From the NCBI GenBank assembly GCA_947447625.1, contig CANFKS010000027.1:1-40321 (forward strand): a stretch of DNA of 40,321 nt, given 5' to 3'. Below, one piece after another: positions 14,608 to 23,234 of this stretch. Source of the DNA: Rhodospirillales bacterium (GTDB lineage: Bacteria > Pseudomonadota > Alphaproteobacteria > Acetobacterales > Acetobacteraceae). The notes beneath the pieces were generated by a model, which had not been told where the DNA came from, did not search any database, and saw nothing but the letters and a program-made list of their open reading frames with translations. How positions within the stretch are numbered: position 1 is the stretch's first letter; each line of letters starts with the position of its first letter. The position numbers and the translations under genes are program-made.

Positions 14608-16503
14608 TCATCCGGCGGGTAGGGGGTTGGTGGTTTTGCTGATATTCCAGGTGTTGCGGCCGGCCTGCTTGGATCGGTAGAGCGCCATATCGGCGTTGCG
14701 CATCAGGATGTCCGGCTTGAAGCCATGGTCCGGGAAGAGAGCGATACCGATCGAGAGGCCGATGCGGACACGAAGGGCATCGATATCGTAAGGTTCGACA
14801 ACGACGCGGAGCAGGCGATTGGCCAGGATTGTCGCGGCTTCAGCCGTCTCGATGTCCTGGGCGATGATGCAGAATTCGTCGCCGCCCATGCGTGCAACGG
14901 CGTCGCCATCGCGGACAGTCGCTATCAGGCGGGAGGCAACGGCTTGTAGGAGATGGTCCCCGACCGGGTGACCGTGGGTGTCGTTGACGTTTTTGAAGTG
15001 ATCGAGGTCGAGGTAGAGCAGGGCGAACTTGCCATCGATCGGGGCGTGTGTGGCGACGGCTTCATTGAGACGGTCATTGAAGCGGACGCGGTTGAGAAGC
15101 CGGGTGAGACCATCGTAATGCGCGAGGTCGCGGACACGTTCCTCGGATCGCTTGCGCTCGGTGATGTCGGTGTAGGTGCGGACGATGCTACCATCGACCA
15201 GGGGCACGCTGCGGACCTCGATGACCATGCCGCAGGGACGTTCGCGTTCGTAAGTTTGCGGCATCGAGAGCAGGCCGCCCGCTTGAATTCGCCCGCGGAG
15301 ACGGGAGTCAGTGACGGCGAATTCGTCTTTGCCTCGTTGATGGTTGAGCACATCCTGGAATAAAGGCCGGCTTGCCATCATCTCCGGGGGCAGATCGAGC
15401 ATCGCGATGACACGATGATTGCAGACCAGTACATGGCCATCTGCGCTGATCATCATCAAGCCTTGATCCATATGCTCGAGTGTGATTTGCAGAACGTGCG
15501 ATTCTTCCTCGAGTTTGAGCTTGAGTGTCTCAAGTTCATGGGCACGTTCGGTTTCGTCGGTATGGGCTTGTTCGATGGCGCGCAGTTGGAGCATCAGTGC
15601 GACGCCGAGGAGGATTGCGCATAATGAGGCTGCTGCGGCTCCCAGCGAGAGCATGATGGCTTGGCAGCGCCATGTGATGAGGACGGCCTCGGTAGAGATG
15701 CTGACGTCAATGACGGCGGGGTATTTGCGGACTGGATGGACGGAAACAAATTGTTCGCTGTCATTGAGGGTGTCTTTTGAGGTGTAGGTTCCGCCGCCGG
15801 CCGCAACCTGGTGATACCAGGGGGAGGATTGCGGCATTTCCGAGCCGAGAAGGGACTGGATTAGAGGGTATTGGGTGAGCAGGACACCGTCGCGGCGCAG
15901 AAGGGTGATACTGAAGGCCCCTGGCAGGCTGATATCGCGATAGAAGGCATCGAAGTATTCAAGATGCATGGACGCCATGACAACGCCGTTGAAGCTGCCA
16001 TCTTGTGCATTGATGCGGCGTGCTATGAAGATGGCGCGTTTTCCGCTGCCGCGTGTGATTGTAGGGCGACTCATGAACAGTTCGTCTTCTGGATTATCGC
16101 GGAGATGGCTGAGGTCGTCGCGGTCGAATCTGTGGATTTGGGATGTTGGGTGTTGGTGGGATGTGCTGACGACCTGGCCGTTGGGACCAAGGACCATGAA
16201 GGCTTCAACCTGGGGGGTTTGTGCTGCGTAGGATGCGAGGAGATTGTGCGAGGGGAAGCTGGCGTCCAAGCGTTGACGGATTTGCTGCAGGACCAGGTCG
16301 ATCGACTGGATGCTTCGGGCAGTGTGTTCGGCGAGGACGATGCCGAGGTTGGCGGTGTTACGGGCCGCATCGTTCATGGCGTCGCGATATAATTCTCGGA
16401 TGACGAGGCCGACGGCACCGAGCATGCAGAGGAGCATGGCGGCTCCGAGGAGGAAAAGCCGTCGTGACGTCTGGCGTTGGGATACAGACTGGGATCGGCT
16501 CAT
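14608..16503 (-). CDS. Membrane diguanylate cyclase (CACHE-PAS-GGDEF)
   Basis: 631 residues from ATG 16503. TM1 at about 14-38; a periplasmic double-CACHE-like sensor at about 40-285; TM2 near 290-315; a coiled segment around 318-345; a PAS-like domain with the LEHMDQGLMMISADGHVLVCNHR start at about 347-455; and a GGDEF domain from about 465. The GGDEF motif begins at residue 540 and is intact, with an RxxD inhibitory site at 531-534, exactly five residues before it, so c-di-GMP synthesis with product inhibition is expected. No EAL domain. The signal sensed is unknown. It sits on the minus strand between hemJ and rho. Confidence 0.9.
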   Translation of the reverse strand: MSRSQSVSQRQTSRRLFLLGAAMLLCMLGAVGLVIRELYRDAMNDAARNTANLGIVLAEHTARSIQSIDLVLQQIRQRLDASFPSHNLLASYAAQTPQVEAFMVLGPNGQVVSTSHQHPTSQIHRFDRDDLSHLRDNPEDELFMSRPTITRGSGKRAIFIARRINAQDGSFNGVVMASMHLEYFDAFYRDISLPGAFSITLLRRDGVLLTQYPLIQSLLGSEMPQSSPWYHQVAAGGGTYTSKDTLNDSEQFVSVHPVRKYPAVIDVSISTEAVLITWRCQAIMLSLGAAAASLCAILLGVALMLQLRAIEQAHTDETERAHELETLKLKLEEESHVLQITLEHMDQGLMMISADGHVLVCNHRVIAMLDLPPEMMASRPLFQDVLNHQRGKDEFAVTDSRLRGRIQAGGLLSMPQTYERERPCGMVIEVRSVPLVDGSIVRTYTDITERKRSEERVRDLAHYDGLTRLLNRVRFNDRLNEAVATHAPIDGKFALLYLDLDHFKNVNDTHGHPVGDHLLQAVASRLIATVRDGDAVARMGGDEFCIIAQDIETAEAATILANRLLRVVVEPYDIDALRVRIGLSIGIALFPDHGFKPDILMRNADMALYRSKQAGRNTWNISKTTNPLPAG

Positions 16504-16830
16504 GCTGTTGGGTTGCCTTTGGTCCGCGTGTGCTGGGATGAGGCATCCTGTCTGATGGGTATTACCAAAAGATGAACGCATTGCCGTGTTGACGCGGCGC
16601 ATTGTGGTGCCTAGGCTATGTCTACCGATGGTTCGCCAATCCTTGTGCGGACGGTCGTGCACATCCTCCCTTCCCTTTCGGGACAGTGCCGCGGATCTGG
16701 AACCGCTGATCCAATTTTGGATCGTGCCTTCCCGGACCGGCAAACGAGCAATTCTTTCTCTTTTAGCTCGAACCTGCCCCATTCCCCCCTGACCGGCCGC
16801 TGATGGCGCCGGCATGTTCGAGGCGACCGC
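16504..16830. promoter_or_regulatory. Divergent promoter region with the long rho leader
   Basis: 327 nt between the diguanylate cyclase and rho. A good sigma-70-type promoter for rho is visible: TTGACG at 16589-16594, 17-nt spacer, TAGGCT at 16612-16617. It would leave a leader of about 200 nt before the rho ATG. The leader contains a small hairpin (GATCCA / TGGATC around 16710-16725) and a C/T-rich stretch near 16660-16680 and 16765-16790, compatible with Rho autoregulation at rut-like C-rich RNA (inference). No clear promoter is seen for the minus-strand gene. Confidence 0.5.
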
Positions 16831-18105
16831 ATGCATCTGGCCGATCTCAAGGCAAAACCTCCGGCGGAGCTCCTGAGCTTTGCTGAATCGCTCAACATCG
16901 AGAACGCTTCAAGCCTGCGCAAGCAGGATATGATGGTGAGCATTCTCAAGACGTTGGCGGAGAATGAAACGGCGATTTATGGCGAAGGCACGCTGGAAAT
17001 CCTGCCTGACGGGTTCGGCTATCTGCGCAGTGCGGACAGCAATTATCTACCGGGGCCGGACGATATCTACATCTCACCATCCCAGGTGCGGCGGTTTGCG
17101 CTGCGCACGGGTGACACGGTGGAAGGGCAGATTCGGGCGCCGAAGGATGGCGAGCGATATTTCGCCATGTTCAAGGTCAACACGATCAACTTCGAGCCGC
17201 CTGATGCGGTGAAGCATCGGATCAACTTCGACAATTTGACGCCGCTTTACCCGGAGCGGCGGTTGAAGATGGAAATGGAGAATTTCCAATCGGTTGCGAA
17301 GGGTCCGACGAAGGATCTGACGCCGCGGGTGATTGATTTGATCGCGCCGATCGGGATGGGGCAGCGCGCGTTGATCGTGGCGCCGCCGCGGACCGGCAAG
17401 ACGGTGATGTTGCAGAATATCGCAACGGCGATTTCGAACAACCATCCCGAAGTGTTTCTGATGGTGCTGCTGATCGATGAGCGGCCCGAGGAAGTGACGG
17501 ACATGGCGCGCACGGTGAAGGGCGAGGTTGTGGCCTCGACATTCGATGAGCCGGCGACGCGGCATGTGCAGGTGACGGAGATGGTGCTGGAGAAGGCGAA
17601 GCGCCTGGTCGAGCACAAGCGCGATGTGGTGATCCTGTTGGATTCGATCACGCGTCTGGCGCGGGCCTACAATACGGTTGTGCCCTCGTCGGGCAAGGTT
17701 TTGACGGGCGGTGTGGATGCCAATGCGTTGCAGCGGCCGAAGCGGTTTTTTGGTGCGGCGCGTAATATCGAGGAAGGCGGGTCGTTGACGATTATCGCGA
17801 CGGCGCTGATAGATACGGGCAGCCGGATGGATGAGGTGATTTTCGAAGAGTTCAAGGGAACCGGCAACTCGGAAATCATTCTGGATCGCAAGCTTTCGGA
17901 CAAGCGGACGTTCCCGGCGATCGACATCACGAAATCGGGCACGCGCAAGGAAGAGTTGCTGGTGGATCGTGGGACGCTGTCGAAAATGTGGGTTTTGCGG
18001 CGGATTCTCAATCCGATGGGACCCATGGATTCGATGGATTTCCTGCTCGACAAGCTCAAATACAGCAAGACGAACCAGGATTTCTTCGACGCGATGAATA
18101 CCTGA
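16831..18105 (+). CDS. rho: Transcription termination factor Rho
   Basis: 424 residues, close to E. coli Rho. The N-terminal helical domain [21 protein letters not shown] is followed by the cold-shock-like RNA-binding fold with DGFGYLRS (60-67) and [18 protein letters not shown]. The Walker A loop PPRTGKT is at 185-191, then the [13 protein letters not shown] segment and the [28 protein letters not shown]-loop region. Hexameric ATP-driven RNA helicase that ends transcription. Monocistronic by appearance, with its own promoter and a strong intrinsic terminator after it. Rho near hemE is typical of alphaproteobacterial origin regions. Confidence 0.98.
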   Translation: MHLADLKAKPPAELLSFAESLNIENASSLRKQDMMVSILKTLAENETAIYGEGTLEILPDGFGYLRSADSNYLPGPDDIYISPSQVRRFALRTGDTVEGQIRAPKDGERYFAMFKVNTINFEPPDAVKHRINFDNLTPLYPERRLKMEMENFQSVAKGPTKDLTPRVIDLIAPIGMGQRALIVAPPRTGKTVMLQNIATAISNNHPEVFLMVLLIDERPEEVTDMARTVKGEVVASTFDEPATRHVQVTEMVLEKAKRLVEHKRDVVILLDSITRLARAYNTVVPSSGKVLTGGVDANALQRPKRFFGAARNIEEGGSLTIIATALIDTGSRMDEVIFEEFKGTGNSEIILDRKLSDKRTFPAIDITKSGTRKEELLVDRGTLSKMWVLRRILNPMGPMDSMDFLLDKLKYSKTNQDFFDAMNT

Positions 18106-18155
18106 GTGCGGATTTTCGCTGGCGGTTAAGTCGCGATTCATCTTTTTCGGCAAAG

Positions 18156-18188
18156 ATCCCTCCCGTTGATGCGGGAGGGATTTTTGTT
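18156..18188 (+). terminator. Intrinsic terminator after rho
   Basis: Perfect 10-bp stem ATCCCTCCCG / CGGGAGGGAT (18156-18165 and 18172-18181) with a 6-nt loop, followed by TTTTGTT. It begins 50 nt after the rho stop. Confidence 0.9.
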
Positions 18189-18227
18189 AGAGCGGGGTAT
18201 CGGTGTTGTGCGTTGCGGCAAGAGTGC

Positions 18228-18256
18228 TTGCAGGCATAAAGATATCCTTATATAGC
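18228..18256 (+). promoter_or_regulatory. ahcY promoter with palindromic operator in the spacer
   Basis: TTGCAG (18228-18233), 17-nt spacer, TATAGC (18251-18256). The spacer and -10 contain the near-perfect palindrome ATAAAGATATCCTTAT (18236-18251), a classic site for a repressor that blocks RNA polymerase. ahcY in other proteobacteria is controlled by SAH-sensing ArsR-type repressors such as SahR; a similar regulator is inferred, not shown. A strong AGGAG ribosome site precedes the ATG at 18282. Confidence 0.55.
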
Positions 18257-18281
18257 CGCCGCCGAAACGCAGGAGTGCGAC

Positions 18282-19571
18282 ATGGCCGACTACAAGGTTA
18301 AAGACTTCTCTCTTGCCGCCTGGGGCGCCAAGGAAATCTCGATGGCCGAAGACGAGATGCCGGGGTTGATGGCCTGTCGCGCGGAGTATGGGGCGAGCAA
18401 GCCGTTGAGTGGGGCGCGAATCGTGGGTTGTCTGCATATGACGATTCAGACTGCGGTGCTGATCCAGACGCTTGAAGCGCTGGGGGCGACGGTGCGGTGG
18501 TCATCGTGCAATATTTTCTCGACGCAGGACCATGCGGCGGCGGCGGTTGCCGCGGCGGGGACGCCGGTTTTTGCTTGGAAGGGCATGAACGAGGAGGAGT
18601 TCTGGTGGTGCATCGAGCAGACGGTGCGCGGACCGGATGGTTGGACGCCGAACCTGATTCTGGACGACGGCGGCGATGTGACGCAGTTGTTGCATGACAA
18701 GTATCCAGATATGTTGAATGATATCAAGGGATTGTCGGAAGAGACGACGACGGGCGTGCATCGGTTGTGGGAGATGGCCAAGGCGGGGACGCTGAAGGTA
18801 CCGGCGATCAATGTGAATGACAGCGTGACCAAGTCGAAGTTCGACAATCTGTATGGCTGCCGGGAGTCCTTGGTGGATGCGATCCGTCGTGGCACCGATG
18901 TGATGATGGCGGGCAAGGTTGCGGTGGTGAACGGGTTTGGCGACGTGGGGAAGGGTTCGGCGGCCTCGCTGCGCCAGGCGGGTTGCCGGGTGATGGTGAC
19001 GGAAGTCGATCCGATCTGCGCGTTGCAGGCGGCGATGGAGGGGTATCAGGTCGTCACGATGGACGATGCGGCGTCGCATGCGGATATTTTTGTGACAGCG
19101 ACGGGGAATGTCGATGTGATCACGCTCGATCACATGAGGGCGATGAAGCACCGGGCGATCGTTTGCAATATCGGGCATTTCGATAGCGAGATTCAGATCG
19201 ACGCGCTGCGCAACTATACGTGGGACAACGTGAAGCCGCAGGTTGATGAGGTGGTGTTCCCTGACGGCAAGCGGTTGATTGTGCTGTCCGAGGGGCGGTT
19301 GGTGAACCTTGGCAATGCGACGGGGCATCCGTCGTTCGTGATGTCGGCGAGCTTTACCAACCAGGTTCTGGCGCAGATCGAGCTTTGGACGGCGCCGGCT
19401 GGGAAATATGCCAATGAAGTCTATACGCTGCCGAAGCATCTCGATGAGAAGGTTGCGGCGCTGCATCTGGCGAAAGTGGGGGCGACGTTGACGAAGCTGA
19501 GCCCGAAGCAGGCCGAGTATATCGGCATGCCGGTTTCGGGGCCGTTCAAGCACGACCTTTACCGGTACTAA
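18282..19571 (+). CDS. ahcY: Adenosylhomocysteinase (S-adenosyl-L-homocysteine hydrolase)
   Basis: 429 residues, the short bacterial form close to 430. NAD-binding loop [10 protein letters not shown] at 218-227; substrate-site segments [18 protein letters not shown] (52-69), [15 protein letters not shown], and the C-terminal [22 protein letters not shown] and KHDLYRY ends. It splits SAH to adenosine and homocysteine using bound NAD, clearing the inhibitor of all SAM-dependent methyltransferases, including the PmtA-like enzyme at 27283. Its last base is the first base of a hairpin repeat. Confidence 0.98.
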   Translation: MADYKVKDFSLAAWGAKEISMAEDEMPGLMACRAEYGASKPLSGARIVGCLHMTIQTAVLIQTLEALGATVRWSSCNIFSTQDHAAAAVAAAGTPVFAWKGMNEEEFWWCIEQTVRGPDGWTPNLILDDGGDVTQLLHDKYPDMLNDIKGLSEETTTGVHRLWEMAKAGTLKVPAINVNDSVTKSKFDNLYGCRESLVDAIRRGTDVMMAGKVAVVNGFGDVGKGSAASLRQAGCRVMVTEVDPICALQAAMEGYQVVTMDDAASHADIFVTATGNVDVITLDHMRAMKHRAIVCNIGHFDSEIQIDALRNYTWDNVKPQVDEVVFPDGKRLIVLSEGRLVNLGNATGHPSFVMSASFTNQVLAQIELWTAPAGKYANEVYTLPKHLDEKVAALHLAKVGATLTKLSPKQAEYIGMPVSGPFKHDLYRY

Positions 19572-19615
19572 GCCTGATCGGGATTTTTGGCGATTCCGCC
19601 AAAAATCATCAGGCT
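19571..19615. repeat. Type I intergenic hairpin repeat after ahcY
   Basis: Outer arms AGCCTGAT / ATCAGGCT and a perfect 11-bp inner stem GATTTTTGGCG / CGCCAAAAATC around an ATTC loop. It starts at the last base of the ahcY stop codon. Same family as the second half of the modules at 22468, 26254, 35765 and 37644. Contains one GANTC site across the loop. Confidence 0.8.
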
Positions 19616-19649
19616 CTGGGCCGAGGCTGCTCACCCCATGGTGGTGAAT

Positions 19650-19681
19650 AAGGCGGGGAACGTTGGTTCTCCGCCTTTTTG
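19650..19681 (+). terminator. Intrinsic terminator downstream of ahcY
   Basis: AAGGCGG (19650-19656) pairs with CCGCCTT (19671-19677); inner GAAC/GTTC pairing with one G-T wobble extends the stem to 12 pairs around a GTTG loop. A T run follows. It lies 80 nt after the ahcY stop, beyond the type I hairpin, so ahcY has two tandem 3' hairpins. Confidence 0.85.
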
Positions 19682-19784
19682 CGTTCAGGGGCTGCGTGGC
19701 GGGCAGCGGATCGTGCCGATGGCGAGGGATTGGTTTTAGGTTACCCTTAACACGGTGTCAGGGTGTCATAGGGCGGGGGCGTGG

Positions 19785-20252
19785 TCATGGTTTTGGGGTC
19801 GTGTGCATGTGGTGCATGGCGGGGCCAGAGGCACCGGCTGCGCCGACGGTGACGGTGGCGGTGAGGGGTGGGGCTTTGGCGAAGGTGAGGGTGACGGGGA
19901 AGGTGTCACCGGGTTTGAGTTGTTTTTTGAGGTCCATCAGCATGATGTGCAGGCCACCGGGCTTGAATTCGACGGGTTGACCGGGGTTGAGGTCAATGCC
20001 GTCGATGGGCAGCATTTTCATCACACCGTTTTCGTTGACGGTGCGGTGGATTTCGGCGGTAGCGGCGACGGGGGTGCTGGCGCTCAGCAGGCGGTCGGGC
20101 GTGCTGCGGTCGGTCAGGGTGAAGAAAAGGCCGCCGGCGCGGGCGTTGGGGGCGGTGGCGCGGGCCCAGGGGGTGGTGACTTCGATGGGCGGGGTTTGGG
20201 CGAAGGCCGGGGTGGCGGCGAGGATGGCGAAAGCCAGAAGGGTGCAGCGCAT
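19785..20252 (-). CDS. Periplasmic copper chaperone PCu(A)C
   Basis: 155 residues with a clear signal peptide (1-18, cleavage after AFA). The copper motif H-x10-M-x21-H-x-M is matched exactly by His69, Met80, His102 and Met104. The C-terminus adds an extra MHHMH metal-binding tail (about 146-150). PCuAC proteins deliver Cu(I) to the CuA centre of cytochrome c oxidase subunit II or to Sco/Cox11 pathways in the periplasm; the aa3 oxidase cluster lies 8 kb away in this window. No Sco gene is next to it. It converges with ahcY across the terminator pair. Confidence 0.93.
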   Translation of the reverse strand: MRCTLLAFAILAATPAFAQTPPIEVTTPWARATAPNARAGGLFFTLTDRSTPDRLLSASTPVAATAEIHRTVNENGVMKMLPIDGIDLNPGQPVEFKPGGLHIMLMDLKKQLKPGDTFPVTLTFAKAPPLTATVTVGAAGASGPAMHHMHTTPKP

Positions 20253-20405
20253 CGTGTTCTCCTGTCCGGGGCGGTTCCGGGCGTTGGGTCACGCTGTAGC
20301 ATTGGAGGAAGCAGGTGGGGAGTGCGTCGGATTGTTGTGCAAGACCCCTTGCGGGGGGGGGCATGGGGTGGTTCGTTTATGTTTTCTCGTGAAGGACCAT
20401 GCGCC

Positions 20406-21707
20406 ATGACACCATCTGCACCGACTGCCCGCGAGCAGGAGCTTCGTAGCATTGCCCACCGTGTGTTGCCGGGTGGGGGATTCGGCAATGTCACCACCGA
20501 TGTGGTGTTGCATTCGGGCAAAGCGGGGCGGGTGTGGGATGTGAGCGGCAACGAGTATGTGGATTACCTGCTGGGGTCGGGGCCGATGTTTATCGGCCAT
20601 TGCCATCCCGAGGTGACGGAAGCTGTGCAGCAGCAATTGACGCGGGGGACCACTTTTTTCGCGAATAACGAGTATGGCATCCTGCTTGCCGAGGCGATCG
20701 TGGATGCGGTGCCGTGCGCGGACCAGGTGCGGTTCTGTTCGTCGGGGACGGAGGCGGATGCCTATGCGATGCGGCTGGTGCGGGCGTATCGGGGGCGGGA
20801 GAAGATCCTGAAGTTCGAGGGCGGGTATCATGGCATGTCGGATTGGGGACTGCTGAGCCTTGCGCCGAAGTCGCTCGCCAATTTCCCGCAGGCGGTGCCG
20901 GATACGCCCGGGATTCCGCGTTCGGTGCAGAACGAGGTGGTGGTGGCGCCGTATAACGATATCGACACGGCGGTGCGGATGATACGCGAGTATGCGGATG
21001 AGTTGGCCGGGGTGATTGCCGAGCCGTTCCAGCGTTTGATTCCGCCGGTGCCGGGGTTCCTGGAGGCGTTGCGCGAGGTGACGGCCGAGCTGGGGATTCC
21101 GTTGATATTCGATGAGGTGGTGACCGGGTTCCGCTTTGCCTATGGCGGGGCGCAGGAGCATTACGGGGTGGTGCCGGACATCTGCACGATGGGCAAGATC
21201 ATTGGCGGCGGGTTTCCGCTGTCGGCGATCGCGGGGAAGGCGGAGTTCATGGCGCTGTTCGATCGGGAGCGGGCGGGCGAGAATTTCATGACGCAGATCG
21301 GCACGCTGTCGGGCAATCCGGTGGCAGCGCTGGCAGGGCTCAAGACGCTGGAGGTGTTGCGCCAGCCCGGGCAGTATGAGCGGGCCTATGCAACGGGGCG
21401 GGCGCTGATGGATGGCATGACGGCGATGCTGGACGATGCCGGGATCGTGGGCCAGGTGTTGGGGCATCCGGTGATGTTCGACGTGATTTTTGCGACCGGT
21501 GACCTGCGGGATTATCGCAGCGTGGCGAAGGGCGACGCGGCGGTGCAGCGGCGGTTCAACACGGTGCTGCGTGAGCACGGCGTCTTCAAGAGCGATGGGA
21601 AATACTACATCTCGACCGCGCATACCGAGGCTGACGTCAAGCAGACGCTGGATGGGTTTGCGGCGGCGGTGGCTGCGGAGAAGCGGCTGCGGAAAAACGC
21701 GGCCTGA
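20406..21707 (+). CDS. Class III PLP aminotransferase, GSA-aminomutase-like
   Basis: 433 residues. Fold-type I class III features: GSGPMFIGHCHPEV near 57-70, CSSGTEADAYAMRLVRAY (111-128), YHG at 141-143, Asp236 in FDEVVTGFR and the Schiff-base Lys264 in MGKIIGGGFP. Closest in style to glutamate-1-semialdehyde 2,1-aminomutase, but alphaproteobacteria normally make 5-aminolevulinate by the C4 ALA synthase route, so a heme role is doubtful and a transaminase or aminomutase for another substrate is more likely. The frame is open back to 19755; ATG 20406 is where homology starts. tRNA-Ala follows on the other strand. Confidence 0.85.
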   Translation: MTPSAPTAREQELRSIAHRVLPGGGFGNVTTDVVLHSGKAGRVWDVSGNEYVDYLLGSGPMFIGHCHPEVTEAVQQQLTRGTTFFANNEYGILLAEAIVDAVPCADQVRFCSSGTEADAYAMRLVRAYRGREKILKFEGGYHGMSDWGLLSLAPKSLANFPQAVPDTPGIPRSVQNEVVVAPYNDIDTAVRMIREYADELAGVIAEPFQRLIPPVPGFLEALREVTAELGIPLIFDEVVTGFRFAYGGAQEHYGVVPDICTMGKIIGGGFPLSAIAGKAEFMALFDRERAGENFMTQIGTLSGNPVAALAGLKTLEVLRQPGQYERAYATGRALMDGMTAMLDDAGIVGQVLGHPVMFDVIFATGDLRDYRSVAKGDAAVQRRFNTVLREHGVFKSDGKYYISTAHTEADVKQTLDGFAAAVAAEKRLRKNAA

Positions 21708-21731
21708 TCGGGTGATGCTGGGAGGGGGGGA

Positions 21732-21807
21732 TGGTGGAGCCAAGCGGGATCGAACCGCTGACCTCCTGAATGCCATTCAGGCGCTCTCCCAGCTGAGCTA
21801 TGGCCCC
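21732..21807 (-). tRNA. tRNA-Ala (anticodon GGC)
   Basis: 76 nt on the minus strand. The acceptor stem GGGGCCA / TGGCTCC pairs with one G-T; the D arm TAGCTCAGCTGGGAGAGC, the anticodon stem CTGAA / TTCAG around TGGCATT with anticodon GGC, and the T arm GCGGTTCGATCCCGC all fit. The CCA end is encoded. Confidence 0.97.
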
Positions 21808-21893
21808 ACACATCGTCACTCCGCCTTGGGCAGCGGGTGGGGGCGTATAACCCCCGTGTGCCCAGGCATCAAGGCCAGAAATGAAAGCCGGGC

Positions 21894-22385
21894 ATGAAAT
21901 CCGATGCATGGCTCCCGACCGATGAGCGGGTGGCTGCGAGTGGGTTGGCGGTGTTGGTCGAATGGCTGCGGGCGAGCGGGTGGATGGCGGCGGCGGAGCC
22001 GGCCTCGGTCCTGCAGTGGGCGCGGGGTCGGGGGGGGGAATTCGATGCGGCGATGACCGCGTTCATGGGGTGGGAGGATCTGGGGCCGCGGATTGCACAG
22101 TGGCGCGGAGCGCGGGAGGCGGTGGTGATGTATCGCGGGGGGGAGCGGCGGGCCTGGACATATGAACAGGTGCCGCAGGAGATCATCGATACGCTGGGGC
22201 GGGCCGATGCGGTTGGGCTGGCCGTGTTTCATGTGCTGGAGTGCGATGTCCATCCGGATGATCGGGTGGTGTGGACGGGGGGTTCGGATGATCCGTTGCC
22301 GCTTGGAGCGCTTTATGTGGGGGCGACGGTGATTTTTGCGGCCGATCCTGGTGTGGCCACAGCGGAGGGGGCGCGGGTTTTGTAG
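21894..22385 (+). CDS. Hypothetical protein resembling an acyl-CoA synthetase N-terminus
   Basis: 163 residues. No complete domain is recognised. The start (WLPTDERVAASGLAVLVEWLRASGW) recalls the N-terminal domain of acetoacetyl-CoA/acetyl-CoA synthetases, and the later GGERRAWTYEQVPQEI, HPDDRVVW and PLGALYVGATVIFAADP segments recall the first part of the AMP-forming domain (tyr-before-GVGPGDRVA, then the LGA-x-x pattern). The catalytic P-loop, A5 and A8 motifs are all absent. It may be a remnant or a derived stand-alone protein; frame and codon use are intact. Succinyl-CoA:3-ketoacid transferase genes lie next door on the other strand. Confidence 0.55.
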   Translation: MKSDAWLPTDERVAASGLAVLVEWLRASGWMAAAEPASVLQWARGRGGEFDAAMTAFMGWEDLGPRIAQWRGAREAVVMYRGGERRAWTYEQVPQEIIDTLGRADAVGLAVFHVLECDVHPDDRVVWTGGSDDPLPLGALYVGATVIFAADPGVATAEGARVL

Positions 22386-22405
22386 GGGGGGCCGAAGCCC
22401 CCCTT
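22384..22405 (+). terminator. GC-rich hairpin at the end of the 21894 gene
   Basis: A G7 run pairs with a C6 run around a CGAA tetraloop, starting on the second base of the stop codon. No T tract follows, so it may act as an mRNA 3' stabiliser rather than a full terminator. Confidence 0.5.
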
Positions 22406-22422
22406 CTGGGCGTGGTTTGCTC

Positions 22423-22573
22423 GCCTGATTCAGACTTTTCGGCGGTTCCGCCAAAAATCATCAGGCTCTAGAGCGGGATGCCTTCTGATAGGCGAAGGCA
22501 TCCCGCTCTAACTCTTTGTTTGATCGCCTGATTCAGATTTTTGGTGATTCCACCAAAAATCATCAGGCTCTAG
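22423..22573. repeat. Array of intergenic repeats: type I, type II, type I
   Basis: First a type I hairpin (22423-22471), then a 106-bp composite module 22468-22573. The type II hairpin has a perfect 16-bp stem, AGAGCGGGATGCCTTC (22470-22485) / GAAGGCATCCCGCTCT (22494-22509). The linker leads to a second type I hairpin (22526-22568), whose inner stem reads GGTG / CACC instead of GGCG / CGCC, a compensatory change. The module ends are inverted: CTAGAGC left, GCTCTAG right. The right CTAG supplies the TAG stop of the minus-strand scoB gene. Confidence 0.85.
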
Positions 22574-23217
22574 GAGAGGGCTGGGCCGAGGAGGAATTCG
22601 GCTTCGGTGTTGGCGCGGATGTCATCGACCGTGACGCCCGGGGCGGTTTCCAGCAGGGTGAGGGCGGTGCCTTTGCGGCCGGTTTTGAAGACGCCGAGGT
22701 CGGTGATGACCATGTCAACGACGCCGGCGCCGGTGAGCGGCAGGGTGCAGGCTTTGAGGAGCTTGGGTTTGCCGCCGGCGGTGTGTTCCATCAGGACGAC
22801 GACGCGTTTGACGCCGGCTACGAGGTCCATGGCGCCGCCCATGCCTTTGACCATTTTGCCGGGGATCATCCAGTTGGCGAGATCGCCGTTTTCGGCGACC
22901 TGGAGGGCGCCGAGGATGGAGATGTTGATGTGGCCGCCGCGGACCATGGCGAAGCTGGCGGCGCTGTCGAAGAAGCTGGTGGTGGGGATCTGGGTGACGG
23001 TTTGTTTGCCGGCGTTGATGAGATCGGCGTCTTCCTCGCCTTCGAAGGGGAAGGGGCCGGTGCCGAGCATGCCGTTTTCGCTGTGAAGCTGGACGGTGAT
23101 GCCGTCGGGGATGTGGTTGGCGACGAGGGTGGGAATGCCGATACCGAGGTTGACGTAGAAGCCGTCGTCGATTTCGCGGGCCGCGCGGGCGGCCATTTCA
23201 TCGCGTGTCCATGCCAT
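22570..23217 (-). CDS. scoB: 3-oxoacid CoA-transferase subunit B
   Basis: 215 residues. [15 protein letters not shown] (23-37) and the catalytic Glu47 in HSENGMLG are diagnostic of the B subunit of succinyl-CoA:3-ketoacid CoA-transferase; [14 protein letters not shown] and [12 protein letters not shown] follow. With subunit A it transfers CoA from succinyl-CoA to acetoacetate (or a related acid) for ketone body or polyhydroxybutyrate-derived carbon use. It is downstream of scoA but separated from it by a 142-nt spacer filled with a 32-bp tandem repeat. A GAAGGA ribosome site precedes the ATG. Its TAG stop comes from the end of a repeat module. Confidence 0.95.
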   Translation of the reverse strand: MAWTRDEMAARAAREIDDGFYVNLGIGIPTLVANHIPDGITVQLHSENGMLGTGPFPFEGEEDADLINAGKQTVTQIPTTSFFDSAASFAMVRGGHINISILGALQVAENGDLANWMIPGKMVKGMGGAMDLVAGVKRVVVLMEHTAGGKPKLLKACTLPLTGAGVVDMVITDLGVFKTGRKGTALTLLETAPGVTVDDIRANTEAEFLLGPALS

Positions 23218-23234
23218 GAAGATTGATCCTTCTG

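Noticed and set aside
18190-18281. SAH riboswitch before ahcY
   Set aside because: Only about 90 nt lie between the rho terminator and the ATG, and the visible signals are a promoter and a DNA palindrome; no riboswitch pairing could be traced.
20406-21707. hemL in a C5 heme pathway
   Set aside because: No hemA (glutamyl-tRNA reductase) nearby and alphaproteobacteria normally use ALA synthase; kept as a general class III aminotransferase.
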